Shown here piece by piece: positions 35,410 through 43,168 of a stretch of 64,000 nt of DNA; within the stretch, counting starts at the first letter, position 1; the number at the start of each line of letters is the position of its first letter. The stretch covers positions 186,001 to 250,000 of the forward strand of contig NZ_JARQWV010000001.1 of NCBI RefSeq assembly GCF_029543245.1, given 5' to 3'. Source of the DNA: Caulobacter endophyticus. Its GTDB lineage: Bacteria > Pseudomonadota > Alphaproteobacteria > Caulobacterales > Caulobacteraceae. Position numbers and translations under genes: made by a program. Under the pieces are notes generated by a model that ran no database searches, was not told the origin of the DNA, and was given only the letters and a program-made list of their open reading frames with translations.

Positions 35410-37086
35410 TCATTCCTCCCGGGTGACGCGGAGGATTTCATCGATGGTGGTCTGGCCGGCCAGGGCCTTGGCCACGCCGTCCTGCAGCATGGTGCGCATC
35501 CCCGCGGCGACCGCGGCGCGCTCGATTTCGCGTGCCTCGGCCCGGGCCAGCACCAGGCGAGCGATCTCGTCATCGACCGGCAGCAGTTCCAGGATGGCCA
35601 GCCGTCCCTTGAAGCCGCTGTGACCGCACGCCTCGCAACCCTTTGGCGCCCAAAGCCTTGGCGCGGATCCCAGGCCGCGCGCCGCCGAGCCCAGCGCCGA
35701 CAGTTCCTTGACCCCGGGATGATGCGGCACGCGACAGGCGGGACAGAGCCGACGCACCAACCGCTGGGCCAGCACGGCGTTCACGGTCGAGCTGATGAGG
35801 AAGGGTTCCATCCCCATGTCGACCAGGCGCGTCACGGCGGCGGCGGCGCTGTTGGTGTGCAGCGTCGAAAGGATGGTGTGGCCGGTCAGGGCCGACTGCA
35901 CCGCGACCTGCGCCGTCTCGAGGTCGCGGATTTCCCCGACCATCATGACGTCCGGATCCTGGCGCAGGAAGGAGCGCAGGGCGGCCGCGAAAGTCAGGCC
36001 GATCGTAGGACTGACCTGGGTCTGGTTGACGCCGGCCAGCCGGTACTCGATCGGATCCTCGATGGTCAGGATCTTCCGCGTCGGCGCATTCAAAGCGGCC
36101 AGCGCCGCGTAGAGCGTCGTGGTCTTGCCGCTGCCGGTCGGCCCCGTGACCAGCACGATGCCGTGCGGTCTCGCCAGCATATCGAGGAATGGCGGCAATA
36201 TGCTCTCGTCGAAGCCAAGGTCGGCGAATTCGAGCGTCAGGTTCGAACGATCCAGCAGGCGCAGGACCACGCTTTCTCCATACAGCGTCGGCGAAGTGGC
36301 CACGCGCAGGTCGATCTCATGCCCGCGCACGGCCAGCCGCATGCGTCCGTCCTGCGGGAGGCGTCGCTCGGCGATGTTGAGATTGGCCAGCACCTTCACG
36401 CGCGACACGAAGGCCGCCTTCACCTGCGGCGGCAGCGTCTCCTGATCCTGCAACACGCCGTCGATACGGAACCGGACCTTCAGCCCGTCCTCGCTGGGCT
36501 CGGCATGGATATCCGAGGCGCGCAGTTCAGCGGCCCGGGAGATCAGGGCGTTGACGGCTCGAACCACGGGCGCGTCGCTGGCCAGATCCTTGAGGCGCTC
36601 AAGATCGGCCTCGTCAGCTTCGCCCTCGACCGCGGCGGCGTCGTCCTGAGCCGCCCCGTACAGACGATCGAGGGCGGCGTCGACGTCGCCGGCCTTGGCG
36701 ATCATGGCCTGGACAGGCCGGCCAAAAGCGTAGCCGAGCGCTTGGGACACATAGCCGTCGAACGGGTCCACCAGGGCCACGCTCACACGGTCCTCGTGCA
36801 GGGCGATCGGGACAGCGCTCACCTCCCGCAGGAACCGCGGCGACACCAGCTCGCCCCCCACCGGCGCCGGCGGAAAGTCTTCGGCCGCGACCTGCTCCAG
36901 CCCGGTGGCGCGGGCGAGGGCTTCGGCCAGGGCGCGTTCCGAGACCAGGCCAAGACGAGTGAGCACGGCGTCGAGCCGATCCCCGCTCTCCCCCTGCACA
37001 GCCCTGGCGCGCGACAGCCCTTCCGCCGCCACGATGCCGCTGGCGGCAATAAAATCATGAAACGAAATTTGCTCTACACTCGGCAT
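35410..37086 (-). CDS. gspE: Type II secretion ATPase GspE
   Basis: Cytoplasmic secretion ATPase of about 558 residues. Walker A GPTGSGKTTTLYAAL lies near residue 312, followed by an Asp box (ILTIEDPIEYRL), Walker B (MMVGEIRDLETA) and a His box (GHTILSTLHTN). A four-cysteine zinc element is present as CPAC and CEAC. The N-terminal domain (LDAVLTRLGLVSERALAEALA) is the GspE/PilB type. The ATG at 37086 is preferred over the TTG at 37095. It is the first gsp gene, preceded by an AT-rich gap. Confidence 0.96.
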   Translation of the reverse strand: MPSVEQISFHDFIAASGIVAAEGLSRARAVQGESGDRLDAVLTRLGLVSERALAEALARATGLEQVAAEDFPPAPVGGELVSPRFLREVSAVPIALHEDRVSVALVDPFDGYVSQALGYAFGRPVQAMIAKAGDVDAALDRLYGAAQDDAAAVEGEADEADLERLKDLASDAPVVRAVNALISRAAELRASDIHAEPSEDGLKVRFRIDGVLQDQETLPPQVKAAFVSRVKVLANLNIAERRLPQDGRMRLAVRGHEIDLRVATSPTLYGESVVLRLLDRSNLTLEFADLGFDESILPPFLDMLARPHGIVLVTGPTGSGKTTTLYAALAALNAPTRKILTIEDPIEYRLAGVNQTQVSPTIGLTFAAALRSFLRQDPDVMMVGEIRDLETAQVAVQSALTGHTILSTLHTNSAAAAVTRLVDMGMEPFLISSTVNAVLAQRLVRRLCPACRVPHHPGVKELSALGSAARGLGSAPRLWAPKGCEACGHSGFKGRLAILELLPVDDEIARLVLARAEAREIERAAVAAGMRTMLQDGVAKALAGQTTIDEILRVTREE

Positions 37087-37196
37087 ATTGAGCAACTTTG
37101 TCGGAGATCACTATATTTATTTCGAAAGATAAGGATCACGATCCGAGATGTAACTATGAAAATAATGACAATCTCAAGACTGTAAACTTACCGCAG
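37087..37196 (-). promoter_or_regulatory. AT-rich promoter region upstream of the gsp operon
   Basis: This 110-bp stretch between the LuxR-type gene and gspE is far more AT-rich than its surroundings. It carries an imperfect dyad GGATC-AC-GATCC near 37133-37144. It is the natural site for the gsp operon promoter and a plausible target of the adjacent LuxR-type protein or of an AT-binding silencer. No clear -35/-10 boxes were assigned. Confidence 0.45.
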
Positions 37197-37430
37197 CTAC
37201 AGCTCTATCAACCTCAATTGCAGAGCAATGACCACGGCGCGCAACTTATTGCTCGCACCGAGCTTGCGCGTGGCGTTGCCGAGGTGGAACTCGACGGTCC
37301 GCTCGGTGACGCTGATGCATTGGGCGGTCTCACCGGTCGTCAGCCCCTGAGCGGCGAACCGAATGCACTCGATCTCCCGCGCCGTCAGGGCGGGGATCTC
37401 CGACTGGGGCGTGTCGGTTTCGGCGCTCAT
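37197..37430 (-). CDS. Solo LuxR-type (GerE) helix-turn-helix regulator
   Basis: A 77-residue protein that is essentially one LuxR-type DNA-binding domain: ALTAREIECIRFAAQGLTTGETAQCISVTERTVEFHLGNATRKLGASNKLRAVVIALQLRLI. It has no receiver or autoinducer domain. Its start overlaps the stop of the preceding TonB-C-like gene (ATGA), and it lies 110 bp before gspE, so it is a good candidate regulator of the secretion operon. Confidence 0.9.
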   Translation of the reverse strand: MSAETDTPQSEIPALTAREIECIRFAAQGLTTGETAQCISVTERTVEFHLGNATRKLGASNKLRAVVIALQLRLIEL

Positions 37431-37876
37431 CTCGACGCCGCAACGTTCGTCGCCTGGGGCTCGGCGTCAGCCGCCGGCGGCGCGACGCGAAGCCGTAGTC
37501 GGATCGGAAGCCGCAAACCCGGCGGCGGCGGCTCGGACAGCCTCCGCCCCTCGAAGACCGCCTGCAGATCGGCGTTCGGTTCTGGCTGTGCGAAGACCGG
37601 CGCGGCCACGCGGGAAACCAGGCCGTCGGAGCCGACCCACACGCTCAGAGACAGCTCCACGACCTCCCCGCCCCGCTCGGCCCGGAGATCGTCGAGGTAA
37701 TCGCGCAGGCGGATCGCTGCGGGCGTCGCCTCGTCCAACCAGGCTGGAAAGGTCCTGCCCGCTAGTTCGGCGTACCGCCTCCACGCCTCGGGCGGCGCCT
37801 CGGCGGGCGCCGCCGCCAGGGCCGGCCCGCCACCAAGCAGGCCCAGGCCCAGCAAAGCCAGAAGCTTGCGGACCAT
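37427..37876 (-). CDS. Exported small protein with TonB-C-like domain
   Basis: A 149-residue protein. The signal peptide (MVRKLLALLGLGLLGGGPALAAAP) is followed by a helix (EAWRRYAELAGRTFPAWLDE) and a short TonB-C-like fold (LRDYLDDLRAERGGEVVELSLSVWVGSDGLVSRVAAPV, ending GRRLSEPPPPGLRLPIRLRLRV). The PPP-containing end and the W-x-x-x-DGLV pattern resemble the C-terminal halves of the proteins at 26495-27259 and 19102-19785. The ATG at 37876 gives the signal peptide; upstream sequence in this frame is a shadow of the OmpH-like gene. The role is unknown. Confidence 0.78.
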   Translation of the reverse strand: MVRKLLALLGLGLLGGGPALAAAPAEAPPEAWRRYAELAGRTFPAWLDEATPAAIRLRDYLDDLRAERGGEVVELSLSVWVGSDGLVSRVAAPVFAQPEPNADLQAVFEGRRLSEPPPPGLRLPIRLRLRVAPPAADAEPQATNVAASR

Positions 37877-37881
37877 CGTCC

Positions 37882-38499
37882 TCACCGGGCCTTGGGCGCG
37901 GCGACCGTCTCGGCCGGAAGGGTTTCGCGCGGGAAGGTGATGGTGCTGATCTTCGCATCCAGCCCCTGCACCACCGCAGGCGTCAGGTCCGCGGCCGGAT
38001 TGCCGCCCATCATCGCCTCGCGCGTCAGCAGCAGGCCGCACTTACGGCTTGCATAGACCTGGGCGATGACCGGTTGAGCCTGGGTCGCGATGCCGCCGAG
38101 CGCCTTGACGCGCGTCGCCTCGATCTCGCGCCCGCGAAGCGAGGCCTTGCGCTGAAGAGCCTCCCAGCGCGCGGCCAGCGGCTTGCTGCGCTCTTCGAAC
38201 TGAGCCGGCGTCAGCGTCGCCTTCTGCGCTTCCAGGGCCTTGAGGTCGGCCTCGATCGGCGCGCGCTCGGCCTCGATCTCGGCCTGGACCTGCTTGGATA
38301 GCTCAAGCAGGCGCGCATTGGCGGCCTGACCGACCTTGGCGTTGGCCAGCACCGCGTCGCGGCTGAGCACGCAGACGCCGGGAACCAGCGGGCCGACCAG
38401 GGCCTCGCCGGGCGAGCCCGTCGCCCCCTGAGCCAAGGCCGACGAACCCAGCAAGCCCAGGCCGACAGCGGAAACAACGGCGATCGAATGTCGGATCAT
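37882..38499 (-). CDS. OmpH/Skp-family periplasmic chaperone-like protein
   Basis: A 205-residue exported protein. The signal peptide (ending SSALAQG) is followed by the OmpH beta segment (GVCVLSRDAVLANAKVGQAANARL) and a long helical tentacle region (LSKQVQAEIEAERAPIEADLKALEAQKATLTPAQF to VKALGGIATQAQPVIAQVY). Skp-type proteins hold unfolded outer-membrane proteins in the periplasm. As the first of 26 consecutive minus-strand genes encoding T2SS, TpsB, porin and exoprotein, it could be a dedicated chaperone. A second OmpH-like gene near bamA is expected elsewhere in the genome. Confidence 0.87.
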   Translation of the reverse strand: MIRHSIAVVSAVGLGLLGSSALAQGATGSPGEALVGPLVPGVCVLSRDAVLANAKVGQAANARLLELSKQVQAEIEAERAPIEADLKALEAQKATLTPAQFEERSKPLAARWEALQRKASLRGREIEATRVKALGGIATQAQPVIAQVYASRKCGLLLTREAMMGGNPAADLTPAVVQGLDAKISTITFPRETLPAETVAAPKAR

Positions 38500-38601
38500 C
38501 GGCCCAACCCCGGAGAAGCAGCCCGCTCGTCGACCCCACGGCCAAGGATGCGCAGCTGCGGCAAAGCAAGCCTGTTCCTAAAGGCTGCTCACCTCACGCG
38601 G

Positions 38602-38656
38602 ACCTGTGGGTTTCAACAGGCGACCGAGAGGTCGCCAACCTGTGGGAACCCACAGG
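38602..38656 (+). promoter_or_regulatory. Pair of 18-bp CCTGTGG palindromes flanking a hairpin, upstream of the capsule operon
   Basis: In the gap between divergent ompH-like and kpsC-like genes there are two 18-bp dyads exactly 36 bp apart. The first, CCTGTGGGTTTCAACAGG (38603-38620), has one mismatch; the second, CCTGTGGGAACCCACAGG (38639-38656), has perfect 8-bp arms. Between them lies a perfect hairpin GGCGACC-GAGA-GGTCGCC (38619-38636). The first ten bases of copy 1 (CCTGTGGGTT) can also pair with AACCCACAGG at 38647-38656, so alternative structures exist. A third dyad of the same form lies at 50850-50867. The element is most likely an operator, possibly an RNA leader switch. Confidence 0.6.
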
Positions 38657-38705
38657 GTTTGGCGCCGGGGACTTGTGTCATTGACCAGCACCTTCCCTTC
38701 GCGCC

Positions 38706-39866
38706 GTGAAATCAGTGATGCCGTCCGCGCCCGATCGTTTCCTCGATCGAAACAACGAGCCGCCTGGCCAACCGCCGGTCGTCGTCTGCGTGGGCGTCGC
38801 CGGATGGAAGCACAGGGCCGTCGGCCGGCTGGTTGCAGGCCAGGACGCCCATCGCATGCCGCGCTTCGTCCATGACACGGCTTCAGCGATCCGGCTGGCC
38901 CGCGCCGGCGGCGGCGCGGTCGGCGTTTGGCCTTCTCGTGCGCCGAGCGACCTTGCCCCCCGTGCACGGACCGCGGGCGTTCCGCTGGTTCGCATCGAGG
39001 ACGGCTTCATCCGCTCGGCCGGGCTGGGCGCGCAATGCCACGCCCCAGCCTCGATCGTGCTCGACCGGGCCGGCGTGCATTTCGACCCCAGCGCTCCCAG
39101 CGACCTGGAAAAGCTGCTGACCGACGGTTGCTTCGCTCCTTCACTGCTGAAGCGCGCCGACCGCCTCGTCCGACAGATCGTCGACCTGGGCGTCACCAAG
39201 TACAATCTGGGCGGCGACGCTCCCTGCAAGGCGCTGCTCGAAAGCACGGGGCGCCGCACCGTCCTGGTCGTCGGCCAGGTGGAGGACGACCTCTCCGTGC
39301 GCCTGGGCGGCGCAGGCGTCGCCGGTAACCTGGACCTGCTGCGCCGGGCCCGGGCGGCCGAGCCCGGCTCGCTGATCCTCTATCGCCCTCATCCCGACGT
39401 GGAAGCGGGGCACAGGAAAGGCTTGCTGTCAGACCATGAGGCCATGCGGCATGCCGACCACGTGGTTCGCGGCCAGGCCTTGCCAGCGCTCTTGGCCAGG
39501 GTGGACGCCGTTCACGTGCTGACGTCCCTCACGGGATTCGAGGCCCTCCTGCGAGGGCGCGAGGTGGTGACGCACGGACAGCCCTTCTATGCGGGATGGG
39601 GGCTCACGCGAGACCTCGCGCCGCCGCCTCGCCGCGGTCGCCGCCTCTCGCTTGCCGAGCTGGCCGCGGCCGCACTGATCCTCTATCCCCGCTACATCGA
39701 CCCTCGCAGCGGCGAGCCTTGCTCACCCGAAGCCCTCGTGGCGCGCCTGGGCCATCCGACAGCGTCCCGCCCCGCCCTCCTGCCCTGGTTCCGAGGCCGC
39801 CTGGGCAAGGCCCGCCTTGGCCTCTCACGCCTTCGGCTCGCAAGCGGGCAAGCGGCCTCGGCATGA
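38706..39866 (+). CDS. Capsule polysaccharide glycosyltransferase, KpsC-like (single module)
   Basis: A protein of about 386 residues related to KpsC, which builds the Kdo linker that joins group 2 capsules to lipid. Recognisable segments are VRIEDGFIRSAGLG, KYNLGG, VLVVGQVEDDLSVRLGG, ILYRPHPDVEAGHRKG, VHVLTSLTGFEALLRGREVVTHGQPFYAGWGLT and ALILYPRYIDP. E. coli KpsC has two such modules in about 675 residues; here there is only one. The first codon is GTG at 38706, with an in-frame ATG at 38718; neither has a clear ribosome site. It is the first gene of a plus-strand operon and overlaps the next gene by 4 nt. No KpsS partner is in the window. Confidence 0.88.
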   Translation: MKSVMPSAPDRFLDRNNEPPGQPPVVVCVGVAGWKHRAVGRLVAGQDAHRMPRFVHDTASAIRLARAGGGAVGVWPSRAPSDLAPRARTAGVPLVRIEDGFIRSAGLGAQCHAPASIVLDRAGVHFDPSAPSDLEKLLTDGCFAPSLLKRADRLVRQIVDLGVTKYNLGGDAPCKALLESTGRRTVLVVGQVEDDLSVRLGGAGVAGNLDLLRRARAAEPGSLILYRPHPDVEAGHRKGLLSDHEAMRHADHVVRGQALPALLARVDAVHVLTSLTGFEALLRGREVVTHGQPFYAGWGLTRDLAPPPRRGRRLSLAELAAAALILYPRYIDPRSGEPCSPEALVARLGHPTASRPALLPWFRGRLGKARLGLSRLRLASGQAASA

Positions 39867-41131
39867 ACAGCCTGGCCCCTCACAGTCAGGCCTTCGGGGC
39901 GGCGAGCCCGCTGCGCCGCGCCGTCCTCGATGGCCCCGAGATCGTTCTGGATCTTTCACGCCTGTTGTCGCGGGTGCTGCACCCAACCCCGACAGGCGTC
40001 GACAGGGTTGAGATGGCCTATGCGCGAACCCTGCTTCAACGCGCTCCCGACCGGGTCCGGCTCGCCGCCACCCACCCTCTCGGCTGGCACGGCCGCCTCC
40101 CCCCGCAAGCGGCGCAGGATTTCCTGGAGACCACCGCGCGTCGCTGGTCTGGAGAAGACCACCGCGGCGGCTCCGGCTGGAGCCGCTGGAAAAGCGCTCT
40201 CGACGCCAGCTTCCGGCTTGCGCCCCTACCTTACCGCTCCTCACCCCAGGCCGGCCGCGCCATCTATCTCCATCTGTCTTCGAGAGGGCTGGAGCGCACC
40301 GAACTGTTCCAGGCGATCCTGCGGCGCGAACGGGCACGTTTCGTCCCCTTCGTGCACGACCTGATCCCTCTGGACCACCCCGAATACGGCCGTCCGGGCG
40401 GCGCGGCCCTGTATGCACGCAAGATGGCCACAGTGACGGCGCTCGCCTCGGCCGTTCTCGTCAATTCCGAAGCCACGGCCGAGCGCCTGGGACCGTACCT
40501 GCACGCCGCCGGGCGAGCGATCCCTCTGCACGTGGCCCCATTGGCGCCGACCTTCACACCACTCCCTGCCCCTCCGGCGGCCGGACCGCCCTACTTCGTG
40601 ATGGTCGCCACGCTGGAGCCCCGCAAGAACCATCTGCTGCTGCTGAACGTCTGGCGGCGGATGATCGAAACTCACGGAGCCGACGCGGTTCCGAGGCTTG
40701 TTCTGGTCGGCCGGCGCGGCTGGGAGAACGAGAACCTGCTCGACATGCTCGATCGCTGCCCCGCGCTGCAGGCCGTGGTCGTCGAGCGCAACGGCCTCGT
40801 CGACCGCCAGGTTCGCGATCTGATCGCAGGCGCCCGCGCCCTTCTGCTGCCTTCCTTCGCCGAGGGTTTCGGCCTGCCGGTGATCGAGGCCCTGGCCTTG
40901 GGCACGCCGGTTATCGCCAGCGACTTGCCGGCCTTGCACGAAGCGGGCGGCGGCGTCACCGAGCATCTTGACCCGCTGGATGGCCCGGGGTGGATGCGCG
41001 CGGTGCTGGACTATGCGGCGCCCACCTCACCGCGCCGAGACGCTCAACTGGCCCGGATGCGCGGCTGGCGAGCGCCTACCTGGCGGTCGAGGATCGACGA
41101 GGTGCTCGACTTCCTGGCTGCGCTGCCATGA
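39863..41131 (+). CDS. GT4-family glycosyltransferase
   Basis: A 422-residue retaining glycosyltransferase with GT-B fold. The N-terminal half includes EIVLDLSRLLSRVLHPTPTGVDRVEMAYA and FVPFVHDLIPLDHPEYGR. The C-terminal half includes the nucleotide-sugar binding segment YFVMVATLEPRKNHLLLLNVW and the E-x7-E motif in SFAEGFGLPVIEALALGTPVIASD. The ATG at 39863 overlaps the kpsC-like stop (ATGA) and ends before the permease gene with another ATGA. It resembles the GT4 part of the protein at 43169-45538, so the two are probably paralogues. The sugar cannot be inferred. Confidence 0.93.
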   Translation: MNSLAPHSQAFGAASPLRRAVLDGPEIVLDLSRLLSRVLHPTPTGVDRVEMAYARTLLQRAPDRVRLAATHPLGWHGRLPPQAAQDFLETTARRWSGEDHRGGSGWSRWKSALDASFRLAPLPYRSSPQAGRAIYLHLSSRGLERTELFQAILRRERARFVPFVHDLIPLDHPEYGRPGGAALYARKMATVTALASAVLVNSEATAERLGPYLHAAGRAIPLHVAPLAPTFTPLPAPPAAGPPYFVMVATLEPRKNHLLLLNVWRRMIETHGADAVPRLVLVGRRGWENENLLDMLDRCPALQAVVVERNGLVDRQVRDLIAGARALLLPSFAEGFGLPVIEALALGTPVIASDLPALHEAGGGVTEHLDPLDGPGWMRAVLDYAAPTSPRRDAQLARMRGWRAPTWRSRIDEVLDFLAALP

Positions 41132-41928
41132 GCGCCGGGCATGGCCCCGCCGAGCTGCTCCGGGGGCTGGACGTGCAGAGGCACGTCGTCGGCGCCCTGA
41201 TCATGCGCGAGCTTCACACGCGCTACGGCCGGGAGAACATCGGCTATCTATGGATGATCGTTGAGCCGATGCTGCTGGCGGTCGCCGTCGCCCTGCTGCA
41301 CGGCAACAGCGGCGGACTTCACTCCAAAGACCTGCAGCCTGTCCCCTTCGCCCTGGGCGGCTACTGCGTGTTCATGGTCTTCAGGTCGATCATTGGGCGT
41401 GCGGAATCGACCATCGAGGCCAACCGCCCGCTGCTCTTCCACCGGTCAGTGACGATCTTCGACATGCTGTTGGCGCGGGCGGTGCTGGAGGGCGTGGCCA
41501 CCTTCGCCGCCCTGGCGATCCTGCTGGCCGGCGCCTGGGCCCTGGGCATGGCCCAGCCCCCGGCGCGCCCCCTGGTCTTCTTCGCCGCCTACATGCTGAT
41601 GCTGTGGTTCGCCTTCGCCCTGTCATTGTCGATCTGCGCGGCTTCGTACCTCAGCAAGGCAGTCAGCAAGTTCGTGCACCCCCTGACCTACATCGCCATG
41701 CCGATTTCGGGCGCGTTCTTCACCCTTGCCTGGATCCCGGAGCCTTTCCGCGGCTGGCTGGTGTGGTCACCGCTGAACCAGATTTTCGAAATGCTGCATG
41801 TCGGACAGTTCCACAGCGTCGACGACGGCTATCTGGCGCCCTTCTACGTCGTCCAGTGGTGCCTGGGCCTGACGCTCGCGGGACTGCTGGCGCTGCGGGC
41901 CCTGCGGCCGCGCGTGCATCTGGGCTGA
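41128..41928 (+). CDS. Polysaccharide ABC exporter permease, KpsM-like
   Basis: A 266-residue ABC-2 type permease with about six membrane segments (for example MLLAVAVALLH, FAALAILLAGAWALGMA, VFFAAYMLMLWFAFALSLSICAA, LTYIAMPISGAFFTLAWIP). N-terminal phrase ALIMRELHTRYGRENIGYLWMIVEPM is typical of capsule and O-antigen exporters. The start overlaps the GT stop (ATGA). Its ATPase partner is not adjacent; the likely one is at 49219-49881, 7.3 kb away. Confidence 0.93.
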   Translation: MSAGHGPAELLRGLDVQRHVVGALIMRELHTRYGRENIGYLWMIVEPMLLAVAVALLHGNSGGLHSKDLQPVPFALGGYCVFMVFRSIIGRAESTIEANRPLLFHRSVTIFDMLLARAVLEGVATFAALAILLAGAWALGMAQPPARPLVFFAAYMLMLWFAFALSLSICAASYLSKAVSKFVHPLTYIAMPISGAFFTLAWIPEPFRGWLVWSPLNQIFEMLHVGQFHSVDDGYLAPFYVVQWCLGLTLAGLLALRALRPRVHLG

Positions 41929-41966
41929 CCGATGCGCGCCTTCCCCCTGTTCAAGCGCGAGACCCG

Positions 41967-43166
41967 ATGATGGACGGTTACGCCCCCACGGCCGAGCCCG
42001 CAGCGCCGCCCGCATCCAAGCGGCGCGCCTGGACGCCCGAGCGCGCGCCGACGGAACTTCGCCAGAAATCCTGGCGCGCCCGCCTCACGCCCTGGCGCGG
42101 CCTTCTGCTGGTCGTGCTGCTGCCGACGCTTCTGGTCGCCGGGTTCGAATATCTGGTCGCCGCCGACCAATATGAATCGGAGGCGCATTTCATCCTCCGC
42201 GGCGCCCAGCCGAGCGGCGGCGGCGGCGGTCTTGGCCAATTGCTCGGTCTGGGCGGTGCTGCTCCGAACGCGACCGAGGCCTACGGCGTCAGCGACTACC
42301 TGCTGTCCCACGACGCCGTCGCGGCCGCGCGCCGCACGCTGGACTTGCCGACGCTGTTCCGGCGTCCGGAAGCCGATCCCCTGACGCGCCTGTGGTCCGG
42401 CCATCCGCAGCCGGAGACGCTGCTGAAATACTATCGCAGGCAAGTGGATGTGCGGTTCGACGCCGACACCGGCATCACCCGGCTCAGCGTGAAGGCCTTT
42501 CGTCCGGCCGACGCCCGCGACCTGGCCGAAACCCTGCTGCGCCTGGGCGAGGCCCGGATCAACACCCTGAATCAAAGGTCGTTCGACAACGGCCTGTCGG
42601 TCGCCCGTCGCCAGCTGGCGGAAGCTGAGGCCGGGGTGGCCGCCTCGCAGGCGACGCTCACCGGCTTCCGCCAGAGCGGTCGCGACATAGACCCTGAGCG
42701 TTCGGGAGCGGCCCAGATCGCATTGGCCTCGGTGCTGTCCCAGCAGCTTGCCCAGGCCCGCGCGCAACTGGCCGGCATGGGGCGCTCGGTCTCGCCGGAC
42801 AGCCCGCAGTACGTGGCGCTCGCGGCCCAGGTTCGCGGACTGGAGGGCCAGGTCGCCGCCGCCCAGAGCCGCCTGGCAGGATCGTCCGGTTCTATCGCTC
42901 CCGGGCTGGGGGTCTACGAAGGCCTCAGGCTGAAACAGCAGTTCGCCGCCAAGCGTTACGAGGCAGCGGCCCAAGCCTTGGAAACCGCGCGCGAGCGCTC
43001 GCTGACCCAGCAGGTCTTCCTAGTGCGAGTGGTCGAACCCAACCTGCCCGGCAAGGCCCTTCACCCCCAGCGCCTGAAGATCACGGCCACGGTCTTCTTT
43101 TCGCTCCTACTCACCTATGCGGTAGGCTGGTTGATCCTGGCCGGCGTCCGCGAGCACGCAGGCTAA
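41967..43166 (+). CDS. Capsule export inner-membrane protein, KpsE/Wzz-like
   Basis: A 399-residue polysaccharide co-polymerase of the KpsE type. It has a cytoplasmic N-terminus, a first membrane helix (WRGLLLVVLLPTLLVAGFEYLVA), a periplasmic region starting with ADQYESEAHFILRG and continuing as long coiled coil (LAEAEAGVAASQATLTGFRQSGRDIDPERSG to AQVRGLEGQVAAAQSRLAG), the motif LRLKQQFAAKRYEAAAQALE, VVEPNLPGKALHPQR, and a second membrane helix near the C-terminus. ATG at 41967 or 41970. It would bridge the ABC exporter and the Wza-like outer-membrane protein. Confidence 0.9.
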   Translation: MMDGYAPTAEPAAPPASKRRAWTPERAPTELRQKSWRARLTPWRGLLLVVLLPTLLVAGFEYLVAADQYESEAHFILRGAQPSGGGGGLGQLLGLGGAAPNATEAYGVSDYLLSHDAVAAARRTLDLPTLFRRPEADPLTRLWSGHPQPETLLKYYRRQVDVRFDADTGITRLSVKAFRPADARDLAETLLRLGEARINTLNQRSFDNGLSVARRQLAEAEAGVAASQATLTGFRQSGRDIDPERSGAAQIALASVLSQQLAQARAQLAGMGRSVSPDSPQYVALAAQVRGLEGQVAAAQSRLAGSSGSIAPGLGVYEGLRLKQQFAAKRYEAAAQALETARERSLTQQVFLVRVVEPNLPGKALHPQRLKITATVFFSLLLTYAVGWLILAGVREHAG

Positions 43167-43168
43167 CC

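Noticed and set aside
27337-37086. Type IV pilus operon as an alternative to T2SS
   Set aside because: GspK, GspL, GspM, a lipobox-bearing GspD and a GspC-like HR protein are present, and there is no PilT, PilM-O-P set or PilC-type naming context; T2SS fits better.
39596-39862. N-terminal extension of the GT4 gene upstream of 39863
   Set aside because: It overlaps the kpsC-like gene by 90 codons and reads as an Arg/Pro/Ala-rich shadow; the ATGA overlap at 39863 gives a normal N-terminus.
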